A stretch of DNA of 64,000 nt from positions 20,579 through 84,578 of the forward strand of contig JAMPIV010012426.1 of the NCBI GenBank assembly GCA_024509875.1. Direction: 5' to 3'. Position 1 is the stretch's first letter, and each line of letters opens with the position of its first letter. Made by a program: the position numbers and the translations under genes. Positions 58,681 through 64,000 of this stretch are shown in pieces. The notes below the pieces were generated by a model. It did not search any database and was not told the origin of the DNA. It saw only the letters and a list, made by a program, of their open reading frames with translations. Source of the stretch: Oreohelix idahoensis (lineage: Eukaryota; Mollusca; Gastropoda; Stylommatophora; Oreohelicidae).

Positions 58681-59049
58681 TTGATGAGTGCAGATTTGAT
58701 GGAAGGGAAATAATCTTGAAAAATACTTGTTGAGTAGGGTAAATTTTGGGTTAGAGTGCTTGCTTGCAGATTGGTAATGGATTTGTTTAAAAATATCTCC
58801 TCTTAGTTTCGTGGAAACAGTATGTCAGATAGCGGGTGAACTCTGGTCATAATGTACTGTTTCTGAACTGTTTTGAGTGATGTGTGAATAGCTCTCGCGG
58901 CTAGTGTCCGCAGGGATTTTTGAGAGCGGTGTTAAGAGAACAGGAGATTCTCGTGACTGTGTGAACGGGGTGTGTTCCCGTGGGATCAGTCTATGCGGGG
59001 TTTTTGACTGAGGTGGTCAGCCCTGATGTGTTTTTGGATAATGTATGCC
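58681..59049. other. No gene recognised
   Basis: Unique sequence leading into the 72-bp repeats; no frame or element end identified. Confidence 0.5.
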
Positions 59050-59510
59050 TGCGCAGGGCTATAGAGATTTTGTGTAGGCCTTGATTATTATATAACTGCC
59101 GTAGATGCAGTCTTTGTGCACTGATGTGAAGTATAGAGATTTTGTGTAGGCCTTGATTATTATATAACTGCCGTAGATGCAGTCTTTGTGCACTGATGTG
59201 AAGTATAGAGATTTTGTAGGCCATGATTATTATATAACTGCCGTAGATGCAGTCTTTGTGCACTGATGTGAAGTATAGAGATTTTGTAGGCCATGATTAT
59301 TATATAACTGCCGTAGATGCAGTCTTTGTGCACTGATGTGAAGTATAGAGATTTGTGTAGGCCTTGATTATTATATAACTGCCGTAGATGCAGTCTTTGT
59401 GCACTGATGTGAAGTATAGAAGTTTTGTAGGCCTTGATTATTATATAACTGCCGTAGATGCAGTCTTTGTGCACTGATGTGAAGAGTAGAGATTTTGTAG
59501 GCCAGGATTG
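59050..59510. repeat. 70-72-bp tandem repeat, about 6.5 copies
   Basis: Each unit contains GATTATTATATAACTGCCGT, AGATGCAGTCTTTGTGCACT, GATGTGAAGTATAGAGATTT and GTAGGCC. A TG dinucleotide is present or absent, giving 72 or 70 bp. Very low divergence between units. It lies about 1.4 kb upstream of the ORF at 60886. Confidence 0.95.
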
Positions 59511-60885
59511 TGTATGGGCCGTATGGTGTGTTAACTGCATTATGAAGATTCATGTTTCGATGTAACTGTATTCGTCTAGATCTACGTGATGTTATAATTG
59601 TAATAAACCATGGTTAAAAATCATCAGACGTTACACCATTCAATGACTCGGTGTGTACGCTACTGTGAGTGACTGTCCCAAAACACACTCACCTTCTTCA
59701 TCATAAATACATCCAACTGCAAACGATACCCAGTGTATCAAACGATTATTATTGTATCAGTGGTTTCAATCAACAAACTGACAATAGCTTATTGTATTAG
59801 CGCTATCAATGATCCCAGTTGTATTTCATGGAGTATCAGGACTGATTATTATAGCATTCCAGTAGTACCAGAATTTTTCAAGCGGTATCAGTGGTGGTTT
59901 ACAGATTTAGCGGGATTTAATACCTGTGACACCTATTCGCGTTGATGAACTGTGAGGTATTAATGACAGCATATCCTAAGAACCACAGTGTTTGCTTCTC
60001 GAGTTTATGTATAGCCTGTGTGGCGCAATTGAGGAAATATACCACTAACATATTTGGACCTGAAAGTGACGTCGAGAAGACATTACGGTAGCATTTCACG
60101 GCATTCTCGTGATGAACATTGACAGTAGGTCAAAAGGTCAACATTTGGATCGAATACCTGCTATATACTCGTTATAGGGCCTACAGCATTACTAGCGGCA
60201 AGGAATTACAGATGTACAGCGTTTCCAGCCTAATTTTTTGTATCAAAAGTTGCAAGTAGACTTTGACAGTATTTGTTTTGGCAGGTGAAAGAAGGACTAC
60301 AGGAGTCCATGATATTAAACATTTGAGCGATACCAGCGTCATTCATGCCATAAAAGTTACAGTGCCTGTTCCGGTCCATATACAAGTTCAACTATATGTG
60401 CAGTGTTTTGAGAGTTCGCCTGCACGTATACCTCAAGTGACGAGTTGCGGAGTTGCTGTGTTCACTTCCTGTCGTCTTATGCATTGTTGAGCGCATACTG
60501 TACAGTGGCAGGGATCTGAAGACAAGAGAGCCTAGTCCTTGTACCTTTCTGCAGTGGAGTTTTTTATTGCCAGAACTTTGTGATATCCAGTGTGTTAGCG
60601 AAAGGGACGGGATGATCTTCAGATAAGTGGTTTTGTTGTGTGTAAATGTTGCCACTTCTGTCCATGTCAGCAAGCCTCAATCTTCACTATCCTATTCTAT
60701 TGATAACTATTGTTGTTGTTGTCGATAACTATATCGATTAATTATAGAATATGATGATGCATGAGTAATTTTTATAAAGATTCTATGTACAGGAATTAAT
60801 GATACAGTATTTGAGATCTAAACTTGGTTTGGTGAGGTAGAAAGTTGATTTATACATATATGGTTGACTGAGTAAGCAAGTCACA
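59511..60885. other. No gene recognised; leader of the downstream ORF
   Basis: No coding frame. Has AATAAA near 59603 and an AT-rich GATAACTAT direct repeat near 60700-60735. It may be the leader or promoter region of the 60886 ORF, possibly with the 72-bp repeats as part of an LTR or 5' UTR. That is a guess. Confidence 0.4.
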
Positions 60886-63674
60886 ATGGATTGTGATACC
60901 GATCCGGAGGATATGAGGCCTGTATTAGAATATTTATTTCAGAAATGTAGAGATGATGATGCATTGCAAGGTGCAGCACTTGAAGCAGAAGTAATGGAAG
61001 AATTTTTGATTAATGCGTCAAGAGCACTAAGATATTTTACTGAGGAGAATTTTCATTCTATTCCTCATATAACGATAGCCAAAGATTTAGCAGACTTACT
61101 GCGTTACCTTCGTTCATTTGTGTATAACTATACTGTGCAACCTACGTTTTGCTGATGATATTGATCTGATAGCTGGATCAGAATCAGAACTTCAAGACCT
61201 TACCTCTAGACTGGAGAAAGTAACAAGAACGTATGGGATGGAAATTAATATAGAAAAAAAGCAAGATATTGGTGAATAGCTATAAGAAACATGTTGCGAC
61301 CAACATTACGTTAAATGGGCAAACGTTAGAAGAAGTTAACACCTTTAAATATCTCGGGTCCACTATATGCAGTGATGGAAGATCAATTAAAGAAATCAAG
61401 ACAAGACTTGAGATGGCCTCAGCTGCCATGACAAGGTTGAATGTGATCTGGAAAAGTAACATCAGTTTTCCTGTGAAGATCAAATTATACAAATCACTTG
61501 TATTATCTGTTCTCTTGTATGGGTGTGAGAGCTGGACACTCACTGCAGATACGGAGCGAAGGATTCAGGCTTTCGAGCATAAATGTTATAGAAGAATTTT
61601 GCGCATTTGCTATAAAGAGCACAAAACAAATGTCTATGTTAGAGAGAAGATAAACACCTATGCAGGCCACCAAGAACCACTTTTGTCAACAGTGAAACGT
61701 CGAAAGCTTGCCTGGTTTGGGCATGTAACTCGTCATGACTCCCTTTCGAAAACGATCCTTCAGGGAACAGTCGAAGGTAAACGGAGAAGAGGAAGGCAGA
61801 GAAAATCCTGGGCTGATAACATCAAAGAATGGGCAGGACACGGTTTTTCCACACTTGTACGCATTGCTGAGGATAGAGAGCAGTGGAGGACCCTGTCTGC
61901 TGATGCTTCCACCATGGCACCCCTACGACCCATGACGGGTTACGGGCTGAGATGAGATGATACTGATGTTAAGCATGATCATATAGTGAGGAGTATACAC
62001 AAGGTAATTTTCTACGGCATTTCTGATGATCAGAGAAAAGATTTAAAGGATAAAGGGCAAACAAGGAAGAACAAGCGGAGTGCATTACATGAGAGAAAAA
62101 AGTGTTCACAGAGTATTTCTGAAGAGAGGGTACTACATGAGACAGTATTTAGACTTAAAGGTGAACTACATAAAGCTAACTTGGAACTTTCTAGTTCACA
62201 AACAGCATTGAATTCTGCATTAAGCAACATCAAAGAGTTAGAGGCTAAAATGAAAATCAAACATGTTGAAGTGGAAAAGATTACACAGGAGACTCAACGA
62301 ATGAAAGAGATGTATCAGAAATTGAATGCGGAAGCAAATGAACGGGAGAAGTTATACATAGAAATGCTTCATGATGTATGTTTTGGTAAACTTGAAGACA
62401 AGAACACTGTATGCCCGGAGAAGATTGATGAGCTGGTAGATAGCCATTATAGTGACACCGAGGAACGTCCAATGGAATTAACACAGTTGAGGATAAATAA
62501 AGAACAGAATGAAAAAGAGACATTAGTACAGTCGACGGCTGAAAAAGTGAAGGCTGCTAAGATTGAGAATTTGCTAGCAGAGGAAAGCTGCAAAGTTTTA
62601 AGAGTTAAGGATTTAAATAAAAGACTAAGTGAGCAGATTGCACTTAGAGATATTGAGATTTCAGAGGCCAGGAAACGGGTGGATGGCCTGCTTGACATTG
62701 TTTTGAAGAACAAAATGTGATCTTCCTTCAGTGTTGACGATGATAGACAGAAAGTTTCTTATCATCAGACCACTAAAGCAAAAAGTCAGCCTCAGACACT
62801 TTTTGCACATTCTAATGTCAAGAATAGTGGACGTATATCTTTTCGTGGAAAATATAACTTTTCACGCACTACCAATGCTATTTCCAATAATATTGTTTCT
62901 TGGCGACAGTCCAACAAAGAGAATTCTACAGTAATAGCCAGTCCTGTAGATAAGGAAAGAAACAGTACTAAATCTCAAGTCAGGGTGTTGAAAACCAACC
63001 GCGTATTTATTGACAGATTTGATAAATTGATAACAAGTAGCAAACATACCACTGCTTGTTCCATGAAGGAAACAAATGTTGTGCAAAAAAATAAAGAGAC
63101 TATTAAGCCTTTTACTAGTCATACCCAGTCCAAACAGTATGACCCAGCTGTTAAATACATTGCCACAAGCAAAGATAAAAGCAGTTTTGATAGGAGACAT
63201 AACCCTGAGGTTAGAGGGAGTTCATTATATGATAATGTTTTTTCTCCTAAGAACAAGAAGCAATTAAACAGATCTCAACATTTTGATCTTAACAATTGTA
63301 GAAATGATGGTAGAAATAACTGTATGCAAGACTACCAATCTAGTAATAACTTTTCTGGTAAAAAGCAAGTTCTAGCTAGTGGACATTCTTATGTAAGAAA
63401 AGATGTTAACCGTAACTATGTAAACGGGGATTTAAATCAGTGCAACTATTTCAATAGAGCAAATAACAATGCTCTCAATAGCAATAAAAGAAATCGCAAC
63501 CAGGTTAACTGTGCTCCCCATAAGAGCAAGATTATTGGCAATCAGAGTAATAGGAACGGTAATAAGTTCTTAAATGCTTTTGCTTGTGATGCTTGTAATT
63601 TTAAGACAGCATCTCGTTCTTGTGAAGGTAGTAATTTTTTTTCAGCCTACCGCACTGACGACCGTGAATTATAG
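60886..63674 (+). pseudogene. Unrecognised coiled-coil / Asn-Lys-rich ORF, split by an RTE insertion
   Basis: The ATG at 60886 has an in-frame TGA 19 bases upstream and a good context (CACAATGG). The frame covers 60886-61135, is interrupted by a LINE (61136-61959), resumes in phase at 61966-62717, meets TGA at 62718-62720, and stays open in the same phase to TAG at 63672-63674: 334 plus 317 codons, no intron. N-terminus acidic (MDCDTDPEDMRPVLEYLFQK). About residues 110-330 form a strong coiled coil (LHETVFRLKGELHKANLEL, MKIKHVEVEKITQETQRMK). After the TGA the protein is Asn/Lys/Ser-rich with CDACNFKTASRSC at the end. Candidates: gag-like ORF1 of an unknown retroelement, or a lineage-specific gene. 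I assign no function. Confidence 0.6.
61136..61959 (+). mobile_element. 5'-truncated RTE-type LINE, TSD ATACTG
   Basis: 824 bp flanked by ATACTG (61130-61135 and 61960-61965), ending in GAGATGAGATG. It begins within the RT catalytic region (RFADDIDLIAGSESELQDL), has a break near 61265, and continues as 61269-61955: TLEEVNTFKYLGSTICSDGR, LSVLLYGCESWTLTADTERR, KRRKLAWFGHVTRHD, VEGKRRRGRQRKSWADNIKEW, DREQWRTL. The C-terminal 228 codons are open to the natural stop. Recent, to judge by its intact frame. Confidence 0.88.
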
Positions 63675-64000
63675 GTCAAGTTGTCCCTAAGACTTCTATG
63701 TTGTCTGCTATGTGACGAGAGTTGTTGACATCGCAGAAAGGGCCACAACCTTACACAACCACAGAGATTGGGTTATTGTGTAGTGATTTTTTCCGTGTTC
63801 CCTCTTAATCTTACCATGGATTAAAATAGATATTTTCATTTGTATTGTCTCACAGCGAGCGACTTTGCGAGGGGAATCACCATTCTAATTTTACATTACC
63901 TGGGAGAGATGTATGTCATGGTGTGCCATTTGTCCATTCAAGCGAGACTAGCCAGTACATTAACCCACTGTGTCATGATGTCACCTCGCGTGTTGATGAG
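63675..64000. other. No gene recognised at window end
   Basis: Follows the 60886 ORF. No frame seen; any second ORF of the same unit would lie beyond the window. Confidence 0.5.

Overview
This is repeat-dense eukaryotic (animal) DNA. I found no bacterial-type operon, rRNA or tRNA gene, and no convincing spliced host gene. Nearly everything recognisable is a transposable element, an element broken by another element, or a tandem repeat. The mix of RTE-, CR1/L2-, Tx1- and RNase H-bearing LINEs, copia-ordered Ty3/Gypsy LTR elements, a ZMYM1-like hAT and tRNA-headed SINEs fits an invertebrate. A mollusc or other lophotrochozoan is my best guess, but the sequence does not prove it.

Layout. 1-1705 is a 50-bp satellite. 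1706-4545 is a CR1/L2-type LINE split by a solo LTR. 4.7-8.4 kb holds microsatellites, a tRNA-headed SINE, two LINE tails, one RTE 5' UTR copy that looks like the founder sequence of the satellite, and a SINE-like sequence. 10.35-12.34 kb is a 28/35-bp minisatellite carrying a SINE. 12.9-18.3 kb has RTE debris and a second SINE. 18.3-19.9 kb is a broken hAT transposase, followed at 20.1 kb by a 102-bp piggyBac-like MITE.

The centre (20.8-42.4 kb) is one nested structure on the minus strand. An RNase H-bearing LINE is split by an LTR retrotransposon (element A, 21927-40044). The 5' LTR of element A, which should be about 1.9 kb, is spread over 11.8 kb because four later insertions landed in it: LTR element B (28618-34547), a 1226-bp solo LTR, a 776-bp RTE fragment and a 1962-bp solo-LTR-like insert. 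Each insert is bounded by a target-site duplication. The undisturbed 3' LTR (21927-23829) acts as an internal control that fixes every breakpoint. Both LTR elements carry integrase upstream of reverse transcriptase, as in the Gmr1 group of Ty3/Gypsy elements.

42.6-45.5 kb holds an RTE relic, a tandem array with A-tracts, a LINE 3' end with a 10-bp duplication, and a SINE. 45.5-54.7 kb is a Tx1/L1-type LINE (ORF1 plus ORF2) interrupted by a 674-bp MITE and by a nearly intact 3236-bp RTE element on the opposite strand. 55.9-58.7 kb has an unrecognised basic ORF next to an RTE-like LINE. 59.05-59.51 kb is a 72-bp tandem repeat. 60886-63674 is an intronless, unrecognised coiled-coil/Asn-Lys-rich reading frame split by an RTE fragment; discounting that insert leaves one frame broken only by a single TGA.

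All functions are read from sequence motifs. Clade names are judgements from motifs, not from searches.
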